A stretch of DNA of 64,000 nt from Algoriphagus machipongonensis (GTDB lineage: Bacteria > Bacteroidota > Bacteroidia > Cytophagales > Cyclobacteriaceae), in the NCBI RefSeq assembly GCF_000166275.1, contig NZ_CM001023.1, forward strand, positions 2,731,001-2,795,000, given 5' to 3'. The position numbers and the translations under genes were made by a program. The notes beneath the pieces were generated by a model. That model saw only the letters and a list, made by a program, of their open reading frames with translations. It was not told the origin of the DNA and did no database searches. Positions within the stretch are counted from its first letter, which is position 1; each line of letters opens with the position of its first letter. Below, one piece after another: positions 1 through 9,233 of this stretch.

Positions 1-498
1 GAAGTAGAGGTGGATATACTTACTGGAGAGGTGAAAATCCTCAAATCCGACATTGTTTTTGATATGGGTTGGAGTTTAAATCCTGCTATCGATATTGGAC
101 AAGTAGAAGGAGCGTTTGTCCAAGGCGTGGGTTATGTCTTAACAGAAAAGCTTGTTTTTGAACCTGAAGGAGAAGAAAAAGGAAGGTTAAATACGCTCAA
201 TACCTGGACCTATAAGCCACCGGCAATAACCACTATTCCTTTGGAGATGAATACACATTTGTACCCAAGAAATTTATCTAGTGAAGTTCCTGAGAATCCT
301 AATGGTCTTTTCTCTTCCAAGGAAGTTGGAGAACCACCTTTGGTGTTGGCTACAAGTGTTTTCTTTGCTATTAAATCAGCCATTCGAGCTTCTCGATTAG
401 AAAGAGGACTTTCGGGTTACTTTAAACTAGATGCCCCTGCCACAGTTCAGGAAGTCAGCAGGGTATTGGAAGTAAGTGAAAAAGATTATTCCTCTTAA
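1..498 (+). CDS. Xanthine dehydrogenase-type molybdopterin-binding subunit, C-terminal fragment
   Basis: The gene runs in from the left edge and ends at TAA 496-498, so only about 165 C-terminal residues are visible. The text FSSKEVGEPPLVLATSVFFA matches the conserved C-terminal region of the large (Mo-cofactor) subunit of xanthine dehydrogenase and aldehyde oxidase, where the GEPP segment carries the active-site glutamate. GQVEGAFVQGVGY upstream is also typical of this family. The family hydroxylates purines or aldehydes using a molybdopterin cofactor plus FeS and FAD partners, which would lie upstream outside the window. Family assignment is firm; the exact substrate cannot be read from this fragment. 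Confidence 0.85.
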   Translation, partial: EVEVDILTGEVKILKSDIVFDMGWSLNPAIDIGQVEGAFVQGVGYVLTEKLVFEPEGEEKGRLNTLNTWTYKPPAITTIPLEMNTHLYPRNLSSEVPENPNGLFSSKEVGEPPLVLATSVFFAIKSAIRASRLERGLSGYFKLDAPATVQEVSRVLEVSEKDYSS

Positions 499-767
499 AT
501 AACCTGTATTCAAAAATTAAAGATGCCGTCTCACTGCTCTTTTTTGTCAAATTGAGTTTCTATGCAAGTGTTTTGAATCTAAGTGCTCGATTTGATAAAT
601 ACAGGCTTTTTAGATAGGCTTTTTTAGTATGTAGGCCAAAAATCTACTTCAATTTCGAATAACTCATAAGATATAGCGCTTGATAGGCTTTTTTTGGGCT
701 TTGTGTAAAAGATAATTGAATAGCCATTCTTTTAGCTTAAATTTCAAAAAACCATCAACATCACCTT

Positions 768-2792
768 ATGAGAAAATCAATCATTGCTTCATTAGCAGTT
801 CTTATTGCTTGCAGCCCAAACCCAGAGGCAGAGAAGGAGGTTCCAAGAAGACAATTTATCAAAGTAGATGAGATCGACTCATCCATTAAGCCAGGAGATG
901 ACTTCTTTATGCATGTCAATGGGACCTGGTATGATACAGTAAAAATTGCCGATGATCAAGCAGGTGTAGGATCCTATTCCTTTCTGAATATTCCCCAAAA
1001 ACAATTGCTTGAAAATATTCTTACTGAGGTTTCATCAACAGAACATCCTAAAGGAAGCATTGAGCAAAAAGTAGGAGATTTTTATGCTTCAGGTATGGAT
1101 ACCACAGCAATCAATTCCCGTGGTTTTACTCCTGTACAGCCCATTTTAGATCAAATTGAGGCTATTTCGGACTTGAATAGTATGAAGGAATTTATTGCTT
1201 CTGAATTGAAGTCAAACAACCAAACATTGATCGGTTTAGGTATTTCTCCTGATGATGAAAACAGCAGTATCAATATCGTTCACCTAAGACAAACCGGCCT
1301 CGGATTACCCGATAGAGATTACTATTTCAAATCTGATTCTTCCACTTTAGGAATTCAAAATGCTTACAAAACATATATCGCAACTTTATTTGAACTGACA
1401 GGAAGTAGTTCAGGAGAAGCTGCACAGGCTTCTGAGGATGTATATGCCATTGAAAAAGCATTGGCGGAATCACATAAAACCCGAATCGAAAGACGGGTAG
1501 TAAAAGAGAATTACCATAAGTTGGCCGTTTCCGATTTAGAGAAAAAGCAACCAAATCTTGGGATTGAATCAATTTTGGGAGATTTAGGATTAGATGCTGA
1601 TTCACTGGACGTTCGGCAACCAGCATATTATGAAAAGTTAAATAACCTACTGGCTTCAGTTTCATTAGCAGACTGGAAAACTTACCTGAAAGCACATACA
1701 CTTTCCACCTATGCAAGCTACCTAAGCACACCATTCGAAAATGCTTCCTTTGAGTATAGTAAAGTAGTTTCTGGGCAGTCCAAGCAATTAACACGTGCCC
1801 AACAAATAGTACAGCAAGTTGATAGGCAATTAGGCTTTGATTTAGGCCAATTGTATGTCAAAAGGTATTTCAATGAAGATGCTAAGCAAAGAGTACATGA
1901 CTTAGTCAACAACCTTCAAAAAGCGTTTGAGCAACGAATAGATAAATTGGACTGGATGAGTGACAGTACCAAGGCACAAGCGAAAGAGAAGCTTTACGCG
2001 ATCAATAAGAAGATTGGTTATCCTGATGAATGGAGGGAATACCCTGTCAGTATTGATAGGGGAAAATTCTTTGAAAATGTCTTGGCTTTGAGAAAAGATG
2101 CAAGTCGATACCAGCTAGAAAAATTTGGTAAAGAGCCAAATAGAGAGGAGTGGGGGACCACCCCAAGTACGGTAACAGCCTATTACAATCCTTCTTTAAA
2201 TGAAATTGTATTCCCGGCAGGGATTCTTCAATACCCCTATTTTGACCTCTATGCAGATGATGCAGTCAACTATGGTGGAATAGGAATGGTGATTGGACAT
2301 GAGTTAACCCATGCCTTTGATGATCAAGGTGCACAATATGACAAGGATGGAAATGTTAAAAATTGGTGGACCGATGAAGATTATGATAAGTTCAAGGCTA
2401 AAACTCAGCAATTGATCGAACGATATGACAGCTTCACTGTTTTAGATTCTGTTCATATCAAAGGTGCTATGACGATTGGAGAAAATACCGCAGACAATGG
2501 AGGAATATACATTGCTTATGATGCTTTTAAACTCACCGAACAAGGTCAAGATAGTACCCTAATAGATGGCTACACACCAGATCAACGCTTCTGCCTTTCT
2601 ATAGCCAATATTTGGAGAGTAAAGGTCAGAGATGAGTTTTTGAGAACTTATGTTAATACCAACTCTCATTCACCGGCAATGTGGAGAGTGAATGGTCCAT
2701 TGATGAATTTTGAACCATTTTATGCGGCATTCCCGATTGAAGCGGGTGATAAAAACTTTAAGCCAAAAGAAGAAAGAATAAAAATCTGGTAA
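768..2792 (+). CDS. M13 family zinc metallopeptidase (PepO/neprilysin-like) lipoprotein
   Basis: The 674-residue protein has the usual length of bacterial M13 peptidases. The N-terminus ends in LIAC, a lipobox, so it is probably a lipid-anchored periplasmic or outer-membrane protein. The catalytic motif HELTH lies at residues 511-515 and the third zinc ligand region ENTAD begins at E572; both are intact. The N-terminal part has the SIKPGDDFFMHVNGTWYD segment typical of M13_N. Family members cleave oligopeptides on the amino side of hydrophobic residues. It appears monocistronic, with a terminator-like hairpin just downstream. Confidence 0.93.
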   Translation: MRKSIIASLAVLIACSPNPEAEKEVPRRQFIKVDEIDSSIKPGDDFFMHVNGTWYDTVKIADDQAGVGSYSFLNIPQKQLLENILTEVSSTEHPKGSIEQKVGDFYASGMDTTAINSRGFTPVQPILDQIEAISDLNSMKEFIASELKSNNQTLIGLGISPDDENSSINIVHLRQTGLGLPDRDYYFKSDSSTLGIQNAYKTYIATLFELTGSSSGEAAQASEDVYAIEKALAESHKTRIERRVVKENYHKLAVSDLEKKQPNLGIESILGDLGLDADSLDVRQPAYYEKLNNLLASVSLADWKTYLKAHTLSTYASYLSTPFENASFEYSKVVSGQSKQLTRAQQIVQQVDRQLGFDLGQLYVKRYFNEDAKQRVHDLVNNLQKAFEQRIDKLDWMSDSTKAQAKEKLYAINKKIGYPDEWREYPVSIDRGKFFENVLALRKDASRYQLEKFGKEPNREEWGTTPSTVTAYYNPSLNEIVFPAGILQYPYFDLYADDAVNYGGIGMVIGHELTHAFDDQGAQYDKDGNVKNWWTDEDYDKFKAKTQQLIERYDSFTVLDSVHIKGAMTIGENTADNGGIYIAYDAFKLTEQGQDSTLIDGYTPDQRFCLSIANIWRVKVRDEFLRTYVNTNSHSPAMWRVNGPLMNFEPFYAAFPIEAGDKNFKPKEERIKIW

Positions 2793-2825
2793 TCTTATCT
2801 AAGGTTTAAACCAGAGAATTTAAAA

Positions 2826-2859
2826 GCCGAATCCAATTCATTTTGGGTTCGGTTTTTTT
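2826..2859 (+). terminator. Rho-independent terminator after the M13 peptidase gene
   Basis: A 9-bp stem (2827-2835 with 2844-2852, one G-T pair) is followed by a run of seven T. It sits 34 bases after the M13 stop codon. Confidence 0.75.
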
Positions 2860-2975
2860 GATTTGTATAGTTAAATCTTCTTCAATTTTTTTTGATTACT
2901 CCTGTATTATTCAATAAAATTCTTTTGTGATAGAACTGACTTTTCTTTTCTTGTCAAACATAAATTTTTCCTCTT

Positions 2976-5801
2976 ATGAAACCCATTTATTACCTGTCCT
3001 TAGCCATTCTCCTGCTATTTGGTACTTTGTTACCCCAACTAACAAATGCTCAAACAGACTGGCTTTTGGATAATTCATCCTATAAGTCAACCATCAATAA
3101 AAATGGGGATCAGATAGAACTCTCAAATGGTTTAATCAAGCGAGTAATTAAGGTTTCTCCAAATGCTGCTACTATACGTTTAGATAATCTTTATAGCGGA
3201 GAATCCTTTTTAAGAGGGGTGAAACCTGAAGCAGAGGTGACCATCAATGGAGTAAATTATGAAGTAGGGGGATTGAAAGGTCAACCCAACTATGCATTCC
3301 TAAAAGAGGAATGGGTCGATAAGCTAGAAAATTCTCCTTCAGCCATGCAATACATAGGCTATGAAATCATGGAAATTCAAACTCCATTTGAGTGGGCTAA
3401 AGTTAGATATGGCGATAAAAATGCCCCTTGGCCTCCAAAGGGGGTTCACTTACGATTGGATTTTAAATTACCAGAACCTAGCCAAATGCTAGCCTCCGAT
3501 ACACCCCTACCAAGTTTCCTTGGAAGAAATAAAATATACTCGACTGATTTCAATGAATTGGATCCAACTTGGACTATCCAAGCTTCCAAATCTCATCCAA
3601 GATCATCTTTTCAAAATGAGGGTAAAATTGGAGAAATCTATACACCTGAAAACAGTTCTGTTTTCATCGAAAGAGACTTTGATCCTAATTCTAAAATTAT
3701 TGAAGCTTCGATTTATACCGGAACTGATAAAGCAAAAGAATTTGGACCGGGAATCACTTTGGTTTGGCCTGAAAAAACCATCAAATTTTTCCTAAGACCT
3801 GGTGGAAATGAGTATGACGATGGAGTTCCGATGTTTGGACTTTGGGATGGAGAAAAGCAAATTAAAGCAGCGGGAGGAAGGCAGGAGCTGGATTTATCCA
3901 CCCCATGGACTCTTAGATTTAGAATCACAGAATCTGCTGTTTATTGTGAAGCAAAACCATGGAATGGAGGAGAATGGCAAACCATCGAGGAGTTACCAGC
4001 ATTTTCCAGTATGCCCGAAAAAATACGAGTTGGGAAAAGCAATGAAGAAGGAAATTTCCAAGATCATGAGAAAGTAGGTGATTTGGTACGATTACAAATT
4101 CGTGACTTTTCCATATATGGAGAGATCGACCCCGAAGTTAAATTGGACTTGGAACCTGAAGATGTTACAGTTTCCGTACACTATGAGTTGTACGATGGAA
4201 TTCCGGTCATGGGCAAATGGCTGACTGTTCAGAACAACAGTGATAAAACGATAACCATTGGTGATTTTACTTCCGAAATAATAGCTGCTGTAGAATATGA
4301 ATCCAAAGTAGAGAAGCGTGAAAAAACTGTGTTTCAAAAGCCTAACATCCATGTGGAGACTGATTTTGCTTTTTCGAGTATGTCAGCCGATGATGCCAAT
4401 GCCCATGTGGTGAATTGGGAAGGGGATCCAGAATACTTTACACAAGTAAACTACCTTAGAGAGACACCTACACTACTCAAAGTGAGTCCTGAGTATGGCC
4501 CAGACCAATCCATTGAACCCGGAGAAGAATTTAAAACCTTCCGGACATTTGTTTTACCCCATGACAGTTATGAACGGGAGCGAAAAGGTTTGGCAGTTCG
4601 AAAAATGTACAAAACTCTGGCTCCTTGGACTACGGAAAACCCATTGATGATGCATGCTCGATTTGCTGATTGGGAACGTGTCAAAATAGCCATTGATCAA
4701 GCAGCTGAAGTTGGCTTTGAGATGGTAATCTTAACATTTGGTTCTGGCTTTAATATAGAAGATGATAGCGAGGAATATATAGCCGAAATGAAGCGGTATG
4801 CCGATTATGCGAAAAGCAAAGGAATAGAGATTGGCGGATATTCTTTGTTAGCTTCAAGAAGTATTGATGCAGAAAATAATGTAGTCATGCCTGAAGGAAA
4901 AAAGCCAACCTTTGGGAATTCACCCTGCCTAGCCAGTGAATGGGGACAAGACTATTTTAAAAAGCTGTATAATTTTTACGAAGAAACAGGCTTTACTCTA
5001 TTAGAGCATGATGGATCTTACCCAGGAGATATTTGTATTTCCGAAAATCACCCAGGACACAAAGGTCTAGCAGATAGCCGTTGGAATCAATACCAGATGA
5101 TTTCAGGATTTTACCAATGGTCTAGAGGAAAGGGAATCTACCTCAATATTCCTGACTATTACTTCATGACAGGAGGCAGTAAAATAGCCATGGGATATCG
5201 AGAGGTAAACTGGAGTCTACCAAGAAACGAGCAGTTGGTACACGCGAGACAAAATATCTATGATGGAACTTGGGAAAAGACTTCCACCATGGGCTGGATG
5301 TTTGTTCCACTGACCGAATACCATGGAGGGGGAGAAGCAGCCACCATTGAGCCTCTAAATGAGCATTTGGCGCATTATGAAATGATGATGGCTAGCAATT
5401 TAGGAGCAGGCGTTCAAGCTTGTTACCGTGGTCCAAGACTTTTTGATACCGAAGAAACCAAAATCATGGTAAAAGGAATGGTAGATTGGTACAAAACACA
5501 TCGAGAAGTACTGGAAGGGGATATTATTCACTTAAAAAGAGCTACCGGAAATGATCTGGATTATTGGTTGAATGTAAACCCAGGTGGAAAGGAAAAAGGA
5601 ATGTTGGTGGTATATAATCCAACAGATCACGCCATCACCAAAACCATTAAAGTTCCACTTTATTATACAGGACTAACAGATCAAACGAAAGCAATATTGA
5701 GTAATGGGGCAGCTTTGGATTTACAACTTGCCAGAGATTATTCAGTGGAGATTGAGGTTTCTGTTCCAGCCAATGGAGATGCTTGGGTCTTGTTTAAGTA
5801 A
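2976..5801 (+). CDS. Secreted alpha-galactosidase-like glycoside hydrolase with inserted lectin-like domain
   Basis: A 941-residue protein with a signal peptide (cleavage near residue 25). Residues about 30-190 and 385-540 read as a beta-sandwich domain of the type preceding GH36/GH-D barrels; about 550-850 fits an alpha/beta barrel, and LLEHDGSYPGD has an acidic residue where the family nucleophile would be expected. A beta-rich C-terminal domain follows. Residues about 190-382 look like a concanavalin/LamG-type insertion splitting the N-terminal sandwich. The barrel part resembles proteins annotated as alpha-galactosidase in Bacteroidota and Planctomycetes, but I do not recognise an exact CAZy family. 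Likely periplasmic or secreted and active on a plant or algal glycan. It is flanked by terminators and stands alone, without a SusCD pair in the window. Confidence 0.6.
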   Translation: MKPIYYLSLAILLLFGTLLPQLTNAQTDWLLDNSSYKSTINKNGDQIELSNGLIKRVIKVSPNAATIRLDNLYSGESFLRGVKPEAEVTINGVNYEVGGLKGQPNYAFLKEEWVDKLENSPSAMQYIGYEIMEIQTPFEWAKVRYGDKNAPWPPKGVHLRLDFKLPEPSQMLASDTPLPSFLGRNKIYSTDFNELDPTWTIQASKSHPRSSFQNEGKIGEIYTPENSSVFIERDFDPNSKIIEASIYTGTDKAKEFGPGITLVWPEKTIKFFLRPGGNEYDDGVPMFGLWDGEKQIKAAGGRQELDLSTPWTLRFRITESAVYCEAKPWNGGEWQTIEELPAFSSMPEKIRVGKSNEEGNFQDHEKVGDLVRLQIRDFSIYGEIDPEVKLDLEPEDVTVSVHYELYDGIPVMGKWLTVQNNSDKTITIGDFTSEIIAAVEYESKVEKREKTVFQKPNIHVETDFAFSSMSADDANAHVVNWEGDPEYFTQVNYLRETPTLLKVSPEYGPDQSIEPGEEFKTFRTFVLPHDSYERERKGLAVRKMYKTLAPWTTENPLMMHARFADWERVKIAIDQAAEVGFEMVILTFGSGFNIEDDSEEYIAEMKRYADYAKSKGIEIGGYSLLASRSIDAENNVVMPEGKKPTFGNSPCLASEWGQDYFKKLYNFYEETGFTLLEHDGSYPGDICISENHPGHKGLADSRWNQYQMISGFYQWSRGKGIYLNIPDYYFMTGGSKIAMGYREVNWSLPRNEQLVHARQNIYDGTWEKTSTMGWMFVPLTEYHGGGEAATIEPLNEHLAHYEMMMASNLGAGVQACYRGPRLFDTEETKIMVKGMVDWYKTHREVLEGDIIHLKRATGNDLDYWLNVNPGGKEKGMLVVYNPTDHAITKTIKVPLYYTGLTDQTKAILSNGAALDLQLARDYSVEIEVSVPANGDAWVLFK

Positions 5802-5831
5802 AGAATACATCAATCCAGGATCGATATTATT

Positions 5832-5860
5832 AGCACAAGTCTCTAGCTTGTGCTTTTTTA
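5832..5860 (+). terminator. Rho-independent terminator after the glycoside hydrolase gene
   Basis: An 8-bp perfect stem (5832-5839 with 5847-5854) with a 7-base loop is followed directly by a T-run. Confidence 0.8.
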
Positions 5861-6081
5861 TTGATTTTGTTATTGCTTTCATCCAAAAAGTTGGGCAATA
5901 TAGAAAAGGGTCCAAGTCTTGAGACTTGAACCAAAAAAGGTGACAGTTGCTGGAAAGAGCGATAGCTGGGTGCTATTTCAATAAATTAATGAGGAAGAAA
6001 TCGCAGCTTAGTCTAACCTTCCTAGGCAGAATTGCATGGATTTCAAAGAGAATTTGATACTTTCATTTAAGCAGCCTAGCC

Positions 6082-6912
6082 ATGAGTTCCTTTTTGAAAG
6101 AATCATTTTTTCAATTGAGCAAAAGAGAAAAGCTTTATGCCATATTGGCCATCAGCCTTTTCTTTTGCTTTTTTATGCTCTTTTTTCAGCCATTTGGCGT
6201 TAATAATTACGATCCAAAAGAATCTATTACTCCTGGATTTGCTTTGGCAATTTTTTCCATGGGGCTCTACCTTGGGTTACTTTTAGTTATTAATGAGTTT
6301 TTAATTTTTCCTTTGATTTTCAAAGGAGGTATTCTTCGTTGGCAGATTTTGATGTGGTTGATCTGGTCTATCATTTACATAGCTTCAGCCTTATTTTTAT
6401 TTTATAATATTCTTGGAGAATGGCACGATTTCAGGCTTTCCAGTTGGCTGGACTTTATCCTCAATTTTGGAGCGTTGGCTATTATACCTTTGACAGCAAT
6501 ATTTCTATATGGTAGAATGAGGCATGTGGAGCAGCTTACAGAAACAGCTGAGGATTATCATTCAGATATGAATACCATTATTCATTTTCCTTCTGATAAT
6601 CAAAGTAACCTTCACTCTTATTCGCTTGAAAATATTCTGTACCTAGAATCAGAAGATAATTACGTGGCAATACATTTTATCCATCAGGGCACCTTTTCCA
6701 AAACGTTGATCCGAAGTACATTAAAAAAGATTGACGACCTAAACTTGCATCCGGAATTAGTAAGATGTCATCGGTCTTTTATAGTGAATTTGGGTCATTT
6801 AGCAAAATATGATGGAAATAAACAACAAGGAGTGATAATCCTTCAGCATGGTTTAACCCCCATTCCTGTTTCAAAATCTTATGCTTCAAATCTAGTTTCT
6901 CGGCTTCGATAA
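6082..6912 (+). CDS. Membrane-anchored LytTR-family transcriptional regulator
   Basis: The 276-residue protein has about four hydrophobic helices in residues 20-155 (four-TM N-terminus) and a C-terminal LytTR DNA-binding domain at about 175-275. Typical LytTR segments are visible: ILYLESEDNYVAIH, LIRSTLKKI and LVRCHRSFIVNL. There is no receiver domain, so it is a one-component regulator that presumably senses something in or near the membrane and binds DNA directly. The next gene, a small membrane protein, starts 100 bases downstream and may be its target or partner. Signal and targets are unknown. Confidence 0.85.
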   Translation: MSSFLKESFFQLSKREKLYAILAISLFFCFFMLFFQPFGVNNYDPKESITPGFALAIFSMGLYLGLLLVINEFLIFPLIFKGGILRWQILMWLIWSIIYIASALFLFYNILGEWHDFRLSSWLDFILNFGALAIIPLTAIFLYGRMRHVEQLTETAEDYHSDMNTIIHFPSDNQSNLHSYSLENILYLESEDNYVAIHFIHQGTFSKTLIRSTLKKIDDLNLHPELVRCHRSFIVNLGHLAKYDGNKQQGVIILQHGLTPIPVSKSYASNLVSRLR

Positions 6913-7012
6913 TTCATTTATCCCAAATACTTGATTTTTACCCCAAATGCTTAAAAACTAGTAACGAGTGAAAGGTTTTCATGCTCATAGTGTTAAACAA
7001 AATCACAACACT

Positions 7013-7678
7013 ATGAAAAATCTTATTGCTTACCGTACACCAAACGTCTGGACCAATGTCCTTTCGTTTTTCATTTCTCTCACCTTTATGATTGTTTGGC
7101 TTCCTTTTATCCGATCTCTATTTGATGGAAGTTCTTACATATGGGGAACAGAATATTTTGGACTTAGAATTAGTGGGGCTGGAGTAACTCCTTCATTTAT
7201 ATTTCTTATTCTCCAAATGAGTTTGTACGCTGCCCTCATCGTAGGACTGTATAGAATGAGGAATCGAAAACTTTATTTTGGTCTTCTTGGAATTTGGTGG
7301 GCCAATGTTTTCGGGAATTTGTTGTTTGATATTCTCAAAAATGGAGACACTATGTTCCATGGAGATACTTTAAACGTCCATTTTTCCTTAACCTACATCA
7401 TTTTACCCATCGCTGCATTTGCCTTATTTCTTATAATCAGAGTAATGAAATCTGAAAAGGTTGGTGCCGAAATACCTTGGGGTAAAGAGAACAAGATTTT
7501 AATGTACCTTTTTTTAGGAATGTTACCTGTTCTTTTCCTTTTACTTTCTTCAGGTGAAACCAGTGGAACAAGCGATCAGATCGGAGTAATTTTGGCGATA
7601 GCTCAATGTTTTTATATCCCCTTAATTTTTAAACCATTTAATTTTAATAAAGAATTAAAAACAAGTAATGCTTATTGA
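7013..7678 (+). CDS. Small integral membrane protein of unknown function
   Basis: I chose the ATG at 7013 rather than the upstream GTG at 6968, because the latter adds a polar leader before a protein that otherwise begins like a membrane protein. This gives 221 residues with about six hydrophobic helices and short basic loops, and a Lys-rich tail. I do not recognise a family. It follows the LytTR regulator in the same direction and may be co-transcribed with it, so a regulated membrane sensor or transporter component is possible, but nothing in the sequence shows a function. Confidence 0.6.
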   Translation: MKNLIAYRTPNVWTNVLSFFISLTFMIVWLPFIRSLFDGSSYIWGTEYFGLRISGAGVTPSFIFLILQMSLYAALIVGLYRMRNRKLYFGLLGIWWANVFGNLLFDILKNGDTMFHGDTLNVHFSLTYIILPIAAFALFLIIRVMKSEKVGAEIPWGKENKILMYLFLGMLPVLFLLLSSGETSGTSDQIGVILAIAQCFYIPLIFKPFNFNKELKTSNAY

Positions 7679-7690
7679 TTCTTGAATTTC

Positions 7691-7726
7691 GGATGTAGTT
7701 TCTTTGATCGAAAGGAAACTACATCC
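7691..7726. terminator. Long perfect hairpin between convergent genes
   Basis: A 12-bp perfect inverted repeat (7691-7702 with 7715-7726), with a further short pairing inside the loop, lies between the membrane protein gene and the SDR gene that read towards each other. There is no T-run on either side, so it may be a degenerate bidirectional terminator or another structural element. Confidence 0.45.
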
Positions 7727-7801
7727 TATTAAAAAATATAATTTCATATACCCCTATATATCAATACTTTAATAATAACTTTTTAAAGGATTATTTAGAA
7801 T

Positions 7802-8647
7802 TTAATTCCAAAAAGTCAAACTCTTTTTTAGCTTTCTTAATCTTTTTAAAGGATGGTTTCGAATGAAGCGACGTAGTAACCAAGGCGAAAACCGATTTAG
7901 CCAAAGGGTGACTCCTTCCATACCTCCTACATAAAATTCCTCTTTACGTTTTGAAATGGCTAATATCATTTCATTTACGGCCTTTTCAGTAGGGTAGGCC
8001 TTTTTAAATGCCGTTTCCACTTTCCCATAATTTTCTCCTTGCCCCATGACTGCATGTGCGGTAATTTCTGTCTGAATTATCCCTGGAATAAGTATAGAAA
8101 TGAAAATTCCTGAATCCACCAATTCACTTCGTAAAGATTCGAAGAATCCATGCAGTGCATGTTTGGGAGCAGAATAGGCCGCTAATTTTGGGACACCATA
8201 TTTTCCGGATAAACTACTAATCACTACCAATTGACCAGAGCCTTGTTCTTGAAAATGGGGTAGAAGAGATTTGGTTAAAGTAACAGCTCCAAAATAATTG
8301 ATATTCATTAGCTTTTGATCTGTCTCGATTGAGGTGTTGATAGCAAAATCTCTAACAGCCATTCCTGCATTATTGATGAGAATATCAATCCTTCCAAAAA
8401 AACTCATTGCTTCTTTGGCTTTGCCCGGAAGTTCAGAAAGGTTCTCCAAGTCAATTGGCAATACTTTGGCTGAACCGGGATTCCTTGGAAGTTGAGAGTT
8501 TACCCGCTTTAGTTTCCCTTCATTTCTAGCCGAAATAATGAGCTTTGCTCCAAAATCTGAGAATTGATAACACATTTCCTCCCCGATACCTGAGGAGGCT
8601 CCAGTAATCCAGATAACTTTTCCTTGAAAATGTGATTTTAAGCTCAT
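7802..8647 (-). CDS. Short-chain dehydrogenase/reductase (SDR)
   Basis: A 281-residue classical SDR. The cofactor-binding GASSGIG motif is at residues 16-22, NNAG follows in the central sheet, and the catalytic YSAPK (YxxxK) is present with an upstream serine region VISSLSG. The C-terminal extension (FSPWLLRRFIRNHPLKR) is basic and resembles the DHRS7-like, membrane-associated SDR subgroup. It would oxidise or reduce an alcohol/ketone with NAD(P); the substrate is not predictable. It is a single gene. Confidence 0.88.
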   Translation of the reverse strand: MSLKSHFQGKVIWITGASSGIGEEMCYQFSDFGAKLIISARNEGKLKRVNSQLPRNPGSAKVLPIDLENLSELPGKAKEAMSFFGRIDILINNAGMAVRDFAINTSIETDQKLMNINYFGAVTLTKSLLPHFQEQGSGQLVVISSLSGKYGVPKLAAYSAPKHALHGFFESLRSELVDSGIFISILIPGIIQTEITAHAVMGQGENYGKVETAFKKAYPTEKAVNEMILAISKRKEEFYVGGMEGVTLWLNRFSPWLLRRFIRNHPLKRLRKLKKSLTFWN

Positions 8648-8730
8648 AAAAAGTTAATTGGGTAAAGTATTGTATATCAATTTACTAAAATCCTGACATT
8701 GTCAATTTCCCGGAAAACTCAACAAATAAA

Positions 8731-8761
8731 AAATGCTCGCAGAATGAATCTACGAGCATTT
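8731..8761 (-). terminator. Rho-independent terminator, minus strand (distal to glnS)
   Basis: A 9-bp stem (8731-8739 with 8753-8761) is followed on the minus strand by a T-rich run. It lies about 470 bases beyond the glnS stop, with the two 181-bp repeats between, so glnS transcripts may carry a long 3' tail. Confidence 0.6.
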
Positions 8762-8795
8762 ATTTCTATTTTTTGTACTAATCCCTGCTTCAATT

Positions 8796-8976
8796 CATTT
8801 CCATAATTGTCTCGTGAAGACACGAGGCAGAGATTATCAGACTTCAGATTCTTCAATCAATTTTGTTTTGAAATCCCCCTGGCCCCCTTTGATCTAAATC
8901 CTATTTCAATTGAATACGCTTCTCCAAGGGGGAGTTGATTCATATTCAAAACTGAAATTGAGAATTTTCCGCTTTC
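8796..8976. repeat. Intergenic direct repeat, copy 1
   Basis: About 181 bases that recur almost unchanged at 9042-9222. It contains a small inverted repeat (GTCTCGTGAAGACACGAGGC) and a C-rich and a G-rich pair (CCCCCTGGCCCCC near 8877, CCAAGGGGGAG near 8926). No open reading frame spans it. It looks like a dispersed noncoding repeat rather than an insertion sequence. Confidence 0.8.
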
Positions 8977-9041
8977 AGACTTTATAGTGGTCTTAAATAT
9001 TACTTAGACAGACAAAATGCTTACAGAATACTGTTACTACT

Positions 9042-9222
9042 CATTTCCATAATTGTCTCTTGAAGACACGAGGCAGGGATTATCAGACTTCAGATTCTTC
9101 AATCAATTATGTTTTGAAATCCCCCTAGCCCCCTTTGATCTAAATCCTATTTCAATTGAAGACACTTCTCCAAGGGGGAGTTGATTCATATTCAAAATTG
9201 AGATTGAGAATTTTCCGCTTTT
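9042..9222. repeat. Intergenic direct repeat, copy 2
   Basis: Second copy of the 8796-8976 repeat, in the same orientation, offset by 246 bases, with a handful of substitutions. It ends about 12 bases before the glnS stop codon. The 8648-9233 gap holds only the two copies, the terminator at 8731 and a short spacer. Confidence 0.8.
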
Positions 9223-9233
9223 TCACTCCAGCT

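Noticed and set aside
1327..1794. 155-codon antisense frame inside the M13 gene
   Set aside because: It is a shadow of the well-supported metallopeptidase frame, with no start context and no homology-like pattern.
5910..5932. Small hairpin between the hydrolase terminator and the LytTR gene
   Set aside because: A short imperfect inverted repeat without a T-run or a gene to serve; probably incidental or a degraded repeat.
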